Part shown: positions 25,518 through 35,100 of the stretch, piece after piece
Numbering within the stretch: the first letter of the stretch is position 1
How the letters are laid out: each line of letters opens with the position of its first letter
Source: Paludibacteraceae bacterium
Lineage (GTDB): Bacteria; Bacteroidota; Bacteroidia; Bacteroidales; Paludibacteraceae
Assembly: GCA_017478225.1 (NCBI GenBank)
Contig: JAFVDX010000002.1
Coordinates: 145,485-209,484, forward strand
Direction of reading: 5' to 3'
Length of the DNA: 64,000 nt
Program-made: the position numbers and the translations under genes
The notes under the pieces: model-generated
Database searches by the model: none
What the model was told of the DNA's origin: nothing
Seen by the model: the letters and a program-made list of their open reading frames with translations, nothing else

Positions 25518-26633
25518 ATGAAAAATATGATTGTATCCAAAACAAATCTGCATGAACTACTTTTTTGTACATTGTCATTTGTGTTATGTACATTAGTTGG
25601 TTGTATTAAGTTGCCTCAAGAGCAGCACACAAGTTATGACACTATTCAGTTGACTCGCCAGACCGTAACTGCTCCTCTAACATGGAGTGCTGCTATCCGC
25701 GGCACAGGGGATGTATCTATTGTATCCCGTTGCACCGGTACACTAAAAGAGATTAAAGTGAAGGATGGTCAGAGTGTAAAAAAAGGTGACATACTTTTTC
25801 TTATTGACAGTCGCAGTGCTGAGAACGCCTTAGCACATGCGCGCGCTGATTTGCAGACTGCTATTGCCAATCGTGACAATGCACAATTGGAAGCAGATAG
25901 CAACAAAGAGTTGGCTGACCAAGGTATCATCAGCGATTATTTGCTTCGCATGAGTTTGAATATGCTTCAGTCGGCAGAGGCTCAAGTGTCTCAGGCTGAG
26001 GCAGCAGTGCGTGACGCTGAACTCCGTTTGGATTATTGCACTATCAAAAGTCCTGTTGATGGATTAGTGGGTAATATCATTCCTCATGTAGGCGATGTAA
26101 TTGCTGAAGCAGATATGCTTACGCGTATTGCAGGAGTGAAAGAGATGGAGGCAAGTTTCTCGCTTACTGAAAGTCAGATACATGCGCTTGTAAGCGAATT
26201 TGGCAACCTTGATAAAGTCATCAAAATCGCTCCCGCTCTTACATTGCGATTCAAAGAAGGTACAGAATACACAGAAAAAGGACATATAACTAGTTTTTCA
26301 GGTTTGATAGACCAGCGCACAGGTAGCATAACATGTTATGTAACCTTTCCTAATCCTAAGGGCGAATTGTTTTCAGGTATGCAAGGTACTGTGGTGATGC
26401 CTATTGAATGGGAGAATGTTATTTTGGTTCCTCTGACATCAATAGTTCGTATTCAAGACAAAGCATTGGTGTATAAAGTTGGCGCTGATAGTTTAGCCAC
26501 AAGTGCCATTGTCGAGATTGAAGACTTGGGTGATGGTGAAAGGGCTGTCATACTCTCAGGTGCAGAAGTAGGCGAGACCATAGTTGCCAAAGGTGCTGCC
26601 AATGTGCACGAAAAGGACAAAGTGATATATTAA
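25518..26633 (+). CDS. RND efflux periplasmic adaptor (membrane fusion) lipoprotein
   Basis: 371 residues. A lipoprotein signal (FVLCTLVGCIK) is followed by the biotinyl-lipoyl hairpin (GTGDVSIVSRCTGTLKEI ... VDGLVGNIIPHVGDVI), the alpha-helical hairpin between them (LQTAIANRDNAQLEADSNKE) and the beta-barrel (CYVTFPNPKGELFSGM). It links the inner-membrane pump to an outer-membrane channel. It is the first gene of the efflux operon and stands 107 bp before the pump gene, with a 14-bp tandem repeat in between. Exported substrate unknown. Confidence 0.88.
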   Translation: MKNMIVSKTNLHELLFCTLSFVLCTLVGCIKLPQEQHTSYDTIQLTRQTVTAPLTWSAAIRGTGDVSIVSRCTGTLKEIKVKDGQSVKKGDILFLIDSRSAENALAHARADLQTAIANRDNAQLEADSNKELADQGIISDYLLRMSLNMLQSAEAQVSQAEAAVRDAELRLDYCTIKSPVDGLVGNIIPHVGDVIAEADMLTRIAGVKEMEASFSLTESQIHALVSEFGNLDKVIKIAPALTLRFKEGTEYTEKGHITSFSGLIDQRTGSITCYVTFPNPKGELFSGMQGTVVMPIEWENVILVPLTSIVRIQDKALVYKVGADSLATSAIVEIEDLGDGERAVILSGAEVGETIVAKGAANVHEKDKVIY

Positions 26634-26697
26634 TGGTGAAAGGTTAATGGTGAAAGGTTAATGGTGAAAGGTTAATGGTGAAAGGTTGATGGTGAAG
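26631..26697 (+). repeat. 14-bp tandem repeat between adaptor and pump genes
   Basis: Four perfect units of TAATGGTGAAAGGT (26631-26686) and a partial fifth. The first unit contains the stop codon of the adaptor gene. Copy number could vary by slippage and change spacing in the operon. Confidence 0.9.
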
Positions 26698-26740
26698 TAA
26701 ATTAATCCTTTCGACTTTCAATTCGCAATTTTCAATTTTT

Positions 26741-29700
26741 ATGAAAGGTAATATATTTGTAGATAGAAAAGTGATGGCAGTTTGTATCTCTCTGCTTATT
26801 GCTTTAGTTGGCTTTATTTGCCTAAAGACTCTGCCTATAGAGCAGTATCCTGATATTGCACCTCCTACCGTTATGATTTCCACTTCTTATACAGGAGCGG
26901 ATGCCAATACGGTGATGAAATCTGTTGTTATGCCAATAGAAGAGGCTGTTAATGGTGTGGAGAATATGGCATATATGACATCCGAAGCCAGTGCAACGGG
27001 TGAAGTAAGTATCAATGTGTTTTTCAAGCAAGGCACCGACCCTGATATGGCGGCTGTCAATGTTCAGAACCGCGTGTCAGCGGCTTTAGGACTATTGCCG
27101 CAAGAGGTTACTCGTGTGGGTGTGAAGGTTGAGAAAAGACAAAATAACATATTGCAGATTGCAGCCTTGGTAAGCCGTGATGGTAAGTTCGACAATGACT
27201 TTATTGCTAACTATATTGATATCAATGTTAAACCTCGATTGTTGCGTGTAACCGGTGTAGGTGCAGTTCAGAATTTGGGTAACACCTATTCACTGCGTAT
27301 TTGGATGAAGCCTGATGTGATGGCTCGTTATGGTCTTGACCCTCAGGATATATTTGCAGCCATCGGCAACCAGAATATGGTTGCAGCCACAGGTGCGCTT
27401 GGCGAGCAGAGCGGCAACACTTATCAATATAACCTTGAGTACAAAGGACGCTTGCAGTCAATAGAAGAGTTCGAGTCAATAGTACTACGCACATCAAACG
27501 GCAATGTACTGCACCTAAGAGATGTAGCCGATGTGGAATTAGGTGCGCTCAGTTATAGTTTTTCATCCCGTGTGGATGGTCAGCCCGGTGTGGCATTTAT
27601 TATCAATCAAGCCCCGGGAGCCAATGCAACACAAGTCAATGCCGCAATCAACGAACTTTATTCCTCGTTGCAAACCACAATGCCGGCTGGTCTGGAATTT
27701 ACAATTCTTCAGACAAGTGACGACTTTTTGTATGCCGCTATACATAATGTGGTTGAAACCCTTATAATCGCTATTCTGCTTGTGATTTTGGTGGTTTATT
27801 TCTTCTTACAGAATTTCAAGGCTACCCTGATACCATCAATATCTATCATTGTTTCTTTACTGGGTACTTTTGCAGTGGTGAAAGTAGCAGGATTTTCACT
27901 TAATATCCTTACTCTCTTTGCATTGGTACTGGCTATAGGTACTGTGGTTGATGATGCCATTGTGGTTGTAGAAGCCGTAATGGCAAAGATGGAATCGGGT
28001 TACACCTCGGCTTATAAAGCGACCAAAGATGCGATGAGCGAAGTGACGGTAGCCGTGATTAGTTGTACCTTAGTGTTTATGGCTGTGTTTATCCCTGTAA
28101 CCTTTATGCCCGGGACAAGTGGTACTTTCTTCACTCAATTTGGTATTACGATTGCAAGTTCGGTAGGACTGAGTTGTATTTCTGCACTAACTCTATGTCC
28201 GGCATTGACGGCGGTGCTTTTCCGCCCGAAAAACGAATCGGAAGAAAAGAAAGGCAAGGGGCTGAACTATTGGGTTAAGACAGCATACGATGCAGCATAT
28301 AATGCTATTCTTGGTAAATATAAGAATGGTGTATCTCGTTTTTTGCAAAAACCTCGTCGTGCATGGCTGTGGCTTTTGGCTGCTGTGGTAGCAATGGTAC
28401 TCGCTATGCGTGCCCTTCCTGCCGGACTTGTACCGCAAGAAGACCAAGGAGTGATTATGGTGGATGTAACAGCACCCGCCGGTTCGCCGCTTGTTGAAAC
28501 GGATAAGATAATGGCTGAGGTGGAAGAACATGTGCTTCGTTTAGAAGAAGTGGAGAGTTATGCTAAAATCTCCGGTTTCGGACTATTGTCGGGTACAGGC
28601 GTTAGTTATGGTACGCTTGTTATTCGTCTCAAACCATGGGATAAGCGTAAGGGATATGAGCACTATATTGATTATGTGATGGCCAAACTTTACTATTCAT
28701 GTGAAGATATAAAAGATGCTCAGATTATACCTTTCCAGATGCCGCAAATACCGGGATATGGTAATAGTGATGGTATAGACCTTCAGATGGAAGACTTGCA
28801 GGGTGGCGATATGTCTAAGTTCAACGAGGTGGTTAATAATTTCCTTGCTGAACTGCAGAAACGCCCCGAAGTGCAAATGGCGATGTCGCTCTACTCGGAG
28901 TCGTTCCCTAAATACAAAGTGGATGTCAATGCCACTCAATGTGATCGTGCAGGTATTTCGCCTGATGTGGTTCTCAATACTTTGGGTGCATATTGCGGTA
29001 GTGCTTATATCAGCAATTTTAACCAATATGGCAAAGTATATCGCGTGATGGCCGGTGCTGCGCCGGAGTATCGTCTTGACCCTAACTCACTCAATAATAT
29101 TTTTGTTCGTATAGGCGATGAGATGGCTCCTATATCTCAATTCATTACTCTCACACCTGCTGTTGGTTCTGCAACTCAAAAGCGATTCAACCTCTATCAG
29201 TCAATTGCATGCTCGGTTAAACCTAATAACGGCTTCAGCGAGGGGGATGTACAACGCATTATTGCCGAGGTTGCAAAAGACCATTTACCAACAGGCTATG
29301 GATATGAGTATGGTGGTATGAGTCGTGAGTTGGAAGCAAATAGTAAATCTAACCTGACAGGTATTATATATCTTGTTTGTATATTACTCATATATATGAT
29401 TCTTGCTTCACTCTACGAGTCTTTCTTTATCCCATTTGCAGTGCTACTATCTGTTCCTTTCGGTCTGATGGGCTCATTCGCATTCTCATGGCTTTGTGGA
29501 CAACAGAATAACATATATCTGCAAACAGGTGTGATTATGCTTATTGGTCTGTTGGCTAAGACGGCTATATTGATTACAGAATTTGCAGTTGAAAAACGCA
29601 AACAAGGTATGCCTATACTTCAAGCGGCACTTGGCGCATGTGAAGATCGTCTGCGTCCTATCTTGATGACTGTAGTAACAATGATTGCCGGTATGATTCC

Positions 29701-31240
29701 GCTTATCATCGAAGGTGGCGCAGGAGCCAATGGTAACCGCGCGCTTGCTATCGGTGTAACTGGTGGTATGGCTGTAGGCACGCTTGCTCTTGTATTTGTA
29801 GTGCCGGCATTCTATATCATATTCCAAAAACTACACGAGCGCTTCCAATCTGCACCGGAATTTCCGAATAATCAGAATATTCAGAATACTCCGATAGTTT
29901 TAGTTCTTGTATTATGTACTTTGATGCTCAGCAGTTGTGGGGTATTTAAGAAATACACACCTGCTCAGCAAGCTGCGCAGGACAGCATAGTATCAACTGT
30001 CAGTGAAGCAGATTGGCAATCGTATATACAAGACCCGCAGTTGCAGGGATATATCCAGAAAGCATTAGAAAACAATGTCGATTATCTTTCTCGTCAGTTG
30101 GCTATCAAAGAGGCCGATGCTCGGCTTCGTGCTGCTCGGCTCGGTTATCTGCCTACCCTCGCCCTTAGTCCTGCAAGTGTTGGGGTGTCGGGTAGTATAA
30201 CACCGGGCAGTGGTTCGTCGGGTGCAGTGCTTACCTATCAGGTACCTCTCTCGCTCAACTGGGGTGGTGAAGGCTTTGGTACAATCACCAATCGTAAACG
30301 ACAAGCACAAGAATTGCGACTGCAAGCAGAAGACAATTTAGCAGCAGCACATGCTAATCTTGTGGCTACTATGGCAAGAGTTTATACACAACTGCAACTG
30401 CTCGACTACCAAGCCATAATTCTTGATTCTACAGAAGTTATTTGGCAACGAGTATTAGAAGTACAAAATGTGTTGGTTAAGAATGGTCAGGCATATTCGC
30501 CTTCAATAGGACAGATGGAAGCCTCACTTATCAATGTGCAAATACAACGCAAGCAACTCTTGGAGCAGATTCATTCCTTGGAACTGACAATGTGTCGTCT
30601 TATGAACGAGGAACCACATGAGTTGTCGCGCTCACCATGGACCAGTTATTCGTTTGACACATGGACCATAGAGCCCATTCCTGCCGCTCAACTTAGTAAT
30701 CGCGCAGATGTCAGAGCCGCAGAAAGAAATGTGGCTGTTGCATTCTATCAGACCAATATGGCAAAAGCCGCCTTCTGCCCTGCCCTATCGCTCTCAGGAC
30801 TTATTGGATGGACAAATAACGCCGGTGTCGTTGCCAATCCCGGTCAACTGCTGATGAATGCTGCATTGGGATTAGCACAGCCTATCTTTGCAGGAGGAAA
30901 ACTGAAAGCAAATCTCAATATCGCCAAATTAGAACAAGAAGAAGCGGCAAATAGATATGTTGAGACAATGCTGCGTGCAGGTAGTGAAGTGAACGACGCT
31001 ATCTTTCGTTGCAAAAACGCACAAGAACAAGACGAACTTTATCAACGACTTCTCACCACTCAGCGTGAAGCATACAATGGAACATGCGAACTCATGAAGA
31101 AAGGCAAAGCATCATATTTAGAGGTGCTCACTTCGCAAGAAAATTATCTCAAAGCACAACTTGCCGATGTAACTAACAGATATAATGGTCTTATAAGTCT
31201 CATAGACCTCTATGTGGCACTTGGTGGCGGAACAAGATAG
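26741..31240 (+). CDS. RND efflux pump fused to a TolC-like outer-membrane factor
   Basis: 1499 residues in one open frame. Residues 1-1040 are a full AcrB/MexB-like HAE1 pump: PTVMISTSYTGADANTV, GTVVDDAIVVVEAV (TM4 proton-relay region with Asp pair), and C-terminal TM helices (GVIMLIGLLAKTAILITEFA). Around residue 1066 there is a lipoprotein signal (VLVLVLCTLMLSSCG) and then a complete outer-membrane efflux protein (about 1067-1499): ANLVATMARVYTQLQLLDYQ, NRADVRAAERNVAVAFYQTN, AQPIFAGGKLKANL. Normally these are two genes. The internal lipobox could be cleaved, releasing the channel as a lipoprotein; alternatively a stop codon was lost. The N-terminus lacks a full TM1 start but reads DRKVMAVCISLLIALVGF. 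Confidence 0.88.
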   Translation: MKGNIFVDRKVMAVCISLLIALVGFICLKTLPIEQYPDIAPPTVMISTSYTGADANTVMKSVVMPIEEAVNGVENMAYMTSEASATGEVSINVFFKQGTDPDMAAVNVQNRVSAALGLLPQEVTRVGVKVEKRQNNILQIAALVSRDGKFDNDFIANYIDINVKPRLLRVTGVGAVQNLGNTYSLRIWMKPDVMARYGLDPQDIFAAIGNQNMVAATGALGEQSGNTYQYNLEYKGRLQSIEEFESIVLRTSNGNVLHLRDVADVELGALSYSFSSRVDGQPGVAFIINQAPGANATQVNAAINELYSSLQTTMPAGLEFTILQTSDDFLYAAIHNVVETLIIAILLVILVVYFFLQNFKATLIPSISIIVSLLGTFAVVKVAGFSLNILTLFALVLAIGTVVDDAIVVVEAVMAKMESGYTSAYKATKDAMSEVTVAVISCTLVFMAVFIPVTFMPGTSGTFFTQFGITIASSVGLSCISALTLCPALTAVLFRPKNESEEKKGKGLNYWVKTAYDAAYNAILGKYKNGVSRFLQKPRRAWLWLLAAVVAMVLAMRALPAGLVPQEDQGVIMVDVTAPAGSPLVETDKIMAEVEEHVLRLEEVESYAKISGFGLLSGTGVSYGTLVIRLKPWDKRKGYEHYIDYVMAKLYYSCEDIKDAQIIPFQMPQIPGYGNSDGIDLQMEDLQGGDMSKFNEVVNNFLAELQKRPEVQMAMSLYSESFPKYKVDVNATQCDRAGISPDVVLNTLGAYCGSAYISNFNQYGKVYRVMAGAAPEYRLDPNSLNNIFVRIGDEMAPISQFITLTPAVGSATQKRFNLYQSIACSVKPNNGFSEGDVQRIIAEVAKDHLPTGYGYEYGGMSRELEANSKSNLTGIIYLVCILLIYMILASLYESFFIPFAVLLSVPFGLMGSFAFSWLCGQQNNIYLQTGVIMLIGLLAKTAILITEFAVEKRKQGMPILQAALGACEDRLRPILMTVVTMIAGMIPLIIEGGAGANGNRALAIGVTGGMAVGTLALVFVVPAFYIIFQKLHERFQSAPEFPNNQNIQNTPIVLVLVLCTLMLSSCGVFKKYTPAQQAAQDSIVSTVSEADWQSYIQDPQLQGYIQKALENNVDYLSRQLAIKEADARLRAARLGYLPTLALSPASVGVSGSITPGSGSSGAVLTYQVPLSLNWGGEGFGTITNRKRQAQELRLQAEDNLAAAHANLVATMARVYTQLQLLDYQAIILDSTEVIWQRVLEVQNVLVKNGQAYSPSIGQMEASLINVQIQRKQLLEQIHSLELTMCRLMNEEPHELSRSPWTSYSFDTWTIEPIPAAQLSNRADVRAAERNVAVAFYQTNMAKAAFCPALSLSGLIGWTNNAGVVANPGQLLMNAALGLAQPIFAGGKLKANLNIAKLEQEEAANRYVETMLRAGSEVNDAIFRCKNAQEQDELYQRLLTTQREAYNGTCELMKKGKASYLEVLTSQENYLKAQLADVTNRYNGLISLIDLYVALGGGTR

Positions 31241-31282
31241 GTACAGAATTCACAATATAACCAAAGAAAAAACAAAACACTT

Positions 31283-32116
31283 ATGATAAGAAAGTATTTG
31301 CTTATTGCCATAGCGGTATTTATCACAACTTCCCTAATGGCACAGGAAAATCATATTGCAGAAGGTCTGGCCTCTGTTGCCGCTATCGCCGGCGAAACCA
31401 AAACGGCTGACTCGCCGCAAGATTCTGCCACAGTGGCAGCACCCAACATTCAACTGCCCAAATGGAAACAGAAACTCTATTTTGGCTATAATTTCGATAT
31501 CTACTATCACAACGACTCGCGTTCCAATCGCACAGAAAACGGATGGTCTATTTCATTAACACCGGAAGTAGGATGGAAAATAAATGAAAAGGTATATATA
31601 GGTATGCGTTTTGGTGGGACTTATTCAAATACAACCACCAATTACTCCATATCTGTTCTTGACACCTCCGTATATACCAACCTGCGAATCCACAATGGTT
31701 CTTGGGAAATAACTCCCTATGCACGCTATCGCCTCAAGACGCTCTTTAATGATAAGGTAGGTATATGGCTCGAAGCGCACCTATATACAGGAATGGAATT
31801 CCCTCGTGTAACTGATGGTGATATAAAAGGAACTGATTATGATGGACTAAGACATAGCATCACCTATGGTGCTCAGGTCTCACCTGTGATTACATACCGC
31901 TTCAACCGCAAAAGCACATTCCAGGTATTCTTCTCTATTCTCAGTTTTGGATATAGCGGAACTACTTTCTGCTATAAAGACCCTGATACGGGACAGCGCT
32001 ACAACGAATACACTAACGATGTGATTATATTCTCTGGTAAACTACGCAACTTACTTGCTAACCAATTTACGCCCGGTCTGTATGGCCTGAAATTCGGAGT
32101 CCAGAAAAATTTCTAA
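31283..32116 (+). CDS. Predicted outer-membrane beta-barrel protein
   Basis: 277 residues with a signal peptide (RKYLLIAIAVFITTSLMAQ) and a mature part of alternating aromatic strands (YFGYNFDIYYHNDSRSN, YIGMRFGGTYSNTTTNYSIS, FSILSFGYSGTTFCYKD) ending FGVQKNF, a C-terminal Phe as usual for barrels. No family recognised. It stands between the efflux pump and the TamB/Omp85 fusion; its last codon abuts the next ATG directly. It may serve either. Confidence 0.6.
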   Translation: MIRKYLLIAIAVFITTSLMAQENHIAEGLASVAAIAGETKTADSPQDSATVAAPNIQLPKWKQKLYFGYNFDIYYHNDSRSNRTENGWSISLTPEVGWKINEKVYIGMRFGGTYSNTTTNYSISVLDTSVYTNLRIHNGSWEITPYARYRLKTLFNDKVGIWLEAHLYTGMEFPRVTDGDIKGTDYDGLRHSITYGAQVSPVITYRFNRKSTFQVFFSILSFGYSGTTFCYKDPDTGQRYNEYTNDVIIFSGKLRNLLANQFTPGLYGLKFGVQKNF

Positions 32117-35100
32117 ATGAGTAAAAGGAGCCTTTGGTGGAAAATGCCTCTTGCCATATTTGGTGTGGCAGTCGGGCTCGTTCTGCTTCTGTTAATAGCA
32201 GTAGCAGCGGTCGTTTCAACGCCATCAGCACGCATTGCCGTATTAGAAAAGGGAGTGGAGATAGCAAACAAAAAGACCGACTTTGACATAGACTTAGGCA
32301 AACTATATATCTCCCCTTTTCACCATTCTCCTATGGTGCTTTATCGCGCATGGAAAGGCACCGGTGACCTGCCTCTGCAAGTGGAGATTGACAGCCTTTT
32401 TGTAGGTCATCGAGGACAAGACACATTGATTTATGTTCATGCACTACGACTTAGTGCCAAGGCGCTAACCGACAAAGCACAACCAACAATACAAGACGCC
32501 ATTAATAACGGCAATTTCGCCGAACTCATGGGCTTGCCCATAGTGGTTGAACAACTCATGCTCAATAAGGCTACTTTCCACTCTGATAGTTTAATCGCCA
32601 CAGTGGGAGTTGATGTATTAGTTAATAATTTAGACTTATCAAGCCCCCAACTCAATATTCTCAAAGGACAATATCCTTTGAATGATTTGAAATTATCGGA
32701 TGTGTTTGTTGGTATTGACTTGCGTGAGACTCCACCTGATACTACTGCTCAAAAAGAGCCTGCTCCACTACTCCTCTCATTCGATGTGCCTAATGGAGAA
32801 CTGAGCAACATTCATTTCCAACTCACACCTATAGGACTCGACATTCAAACACGCCGTTTGTCTGTAGATGCTTTAGTGGATGTAGGAGGCAACCATTACG
32901 ATGTCAACCGCATCAACCTCGGCGGTGCTTCGATTGCAATAGGCTCGCTCCTCATACCTATTGACACTGTCCACGGCGGTGCCAATATTGACCTTGAAAA
33001 ACAAATGATAACCTCAAAAGGTCTGTATGCACAATCCGACTCGTTTGGAGCCAAAGCAGATGTAACTGCTACTGCGCTTGATCTTCAAACCATGCGAATA
33101 GATGTAAAAGCAAATGCCAATTTCCGTGGCAGCATGGCACAAGTGCGTGGATACTACGATATCGATGACGAAGCATACGATGCTGTTGTTAATATTGAAA
33201 AAGTTGATCTAAGTCCCTTCCTCACAAACAATAAGCCAATAATAATTGCAGGCGAAATCAATGCTCAAGGCAAAGGCATTGACCCTCATTCCCGTGCAAT
33301 GAAGAGCAATGTGAAAATCCACATGACCGATTGCATATATGACAATATCAATGTTTCAGGAATAAAACTTGATGCCACACTCGCCGACAAAACCATTGAT
33401 GGTAATTTACATCTGCCTATTGCCATCAACGATTCTTCTCTTCGTATTAAGGCTCTAACCAAACATCGTTTCCGAGTGTCCGACTTTCTTACACCCAAAA
33501 ACATCGGCGTTGATTATCATACAGATATGCACAACATCAATGCATCTGTAGCGGGCGAGAATTTTTCTGCTGAACATCTGACTCTGAATTTTACAACCGA
33601 CAGCACAACCACACTCGACTTGGCTACTAAAGGATTAAATGTTGATATCAAAAGTCCTATGCATGTGCTCAAGTTAGTTGATGACATTCAGCCCTTTATA
33701 AAAGCAGTTGGAGACTCTACTCTTATCAATTCCATCGTAACGCTTCAAGACCTGACAATAATCGACACTCTTAGGCATCATTTACCTGATTTTGCCGCTA
33801 ATATAAAACTCACCAAAGGAAGTCCCGCTCAACATATCATTCAGCGAATAGGACTTGATATCAACCAGATAGCATTGTCCGTATCTTCCGACTCAGTTGA
33901 AACCAATTTGGCATTAGACGCCTCAATACCCGAAATCAACCATCCTCAGGACAGCACTGCCCTGCGCCTGCCTGCCGCCAATGCTGACATTCAACTAAGG
34001 TTAAACGAAGGTACCACCAATCTTTCTCTTGCGGCGCACTCTCGTCTTACCGATGGAGCAATGACATTGCACGACCTGAAAACGGACGCTTTATTACATT
34101 TCGATTTAGAGCGTAACAACAACATAATCAATGGTAAAGGACGGCTCACTTTAGACAGTATTGTATTAGACACAACTAATATAGGTAACCGTTTTGTAGA
34201 TATATCCGTTGCTCCATCAAAACGTTATGCCAATACCATACGGGCAGATGTGAGTTTAGACGACATTCCGCTCGACATTGTAGATAGCATCATTCATGTG
34301 GCTGACCTTGACTTGAGCGGTTTGGTAAGAGCAAAAGCAAGTGCCGACGGACTGCCAAACAAATTTGACTTGTCTGCCAATGTATTGCCAATAGGTGTAG
34401 CGGCACAATACAAACCATTCGAGGTAGGGCTGAGTCTTGGCCAAACACCTATTATCATGGAGCATAACCAATTAGACTTCAACGGATTGCCTATTTATGG
34501 TGCCGACAGCACATTTATTGCTCTCACCGGAGGCCTGAATCTGGATAGCATGCGGCTCAATATTGCAATCCAAGCAGATAGTTTTGCACCGGTCAAATTG
34601 GTTAAAAACGGACCAATACCGGTATATGGCGATTTGGCAACTGACATACACGGGACTGTAACCGGACCTCTCGATGATATTGTCGCTGATGTAGATGTTG
34701 ACATATTACCTACTACTGATATCACTTATCCTATTGATAAGAAAAACCTTGCACAAGTAAAGCCTTACGGAAAAGTCAATGTGCAATACAAAGTGGCCAA
34801 TTCTGAACTCAACTTAGGCGGACAAGTTAATGTTGATGATGGATTTATTAGATATTCGCCCAAAGCCTACCCTATTATGCCTTTCCATGTAGATTCAGGT
34901 AGTAATATCTCTTTCCATGGACCAATAGGCAAAACTAAACTCAATGTATCGGCATCTCAAAAAGTAAAAGCCGATGTTGAGTCCAAAGATGAGGAAACGC
35001 GTCGTGTGGATTTCACAACTGGTGTACGCGTTAAAGGTGAAGTAGATTCGATAGGAATCAAATCCATCGGGTTCTTTCTTGAAGCACCAAACGACGAAAC

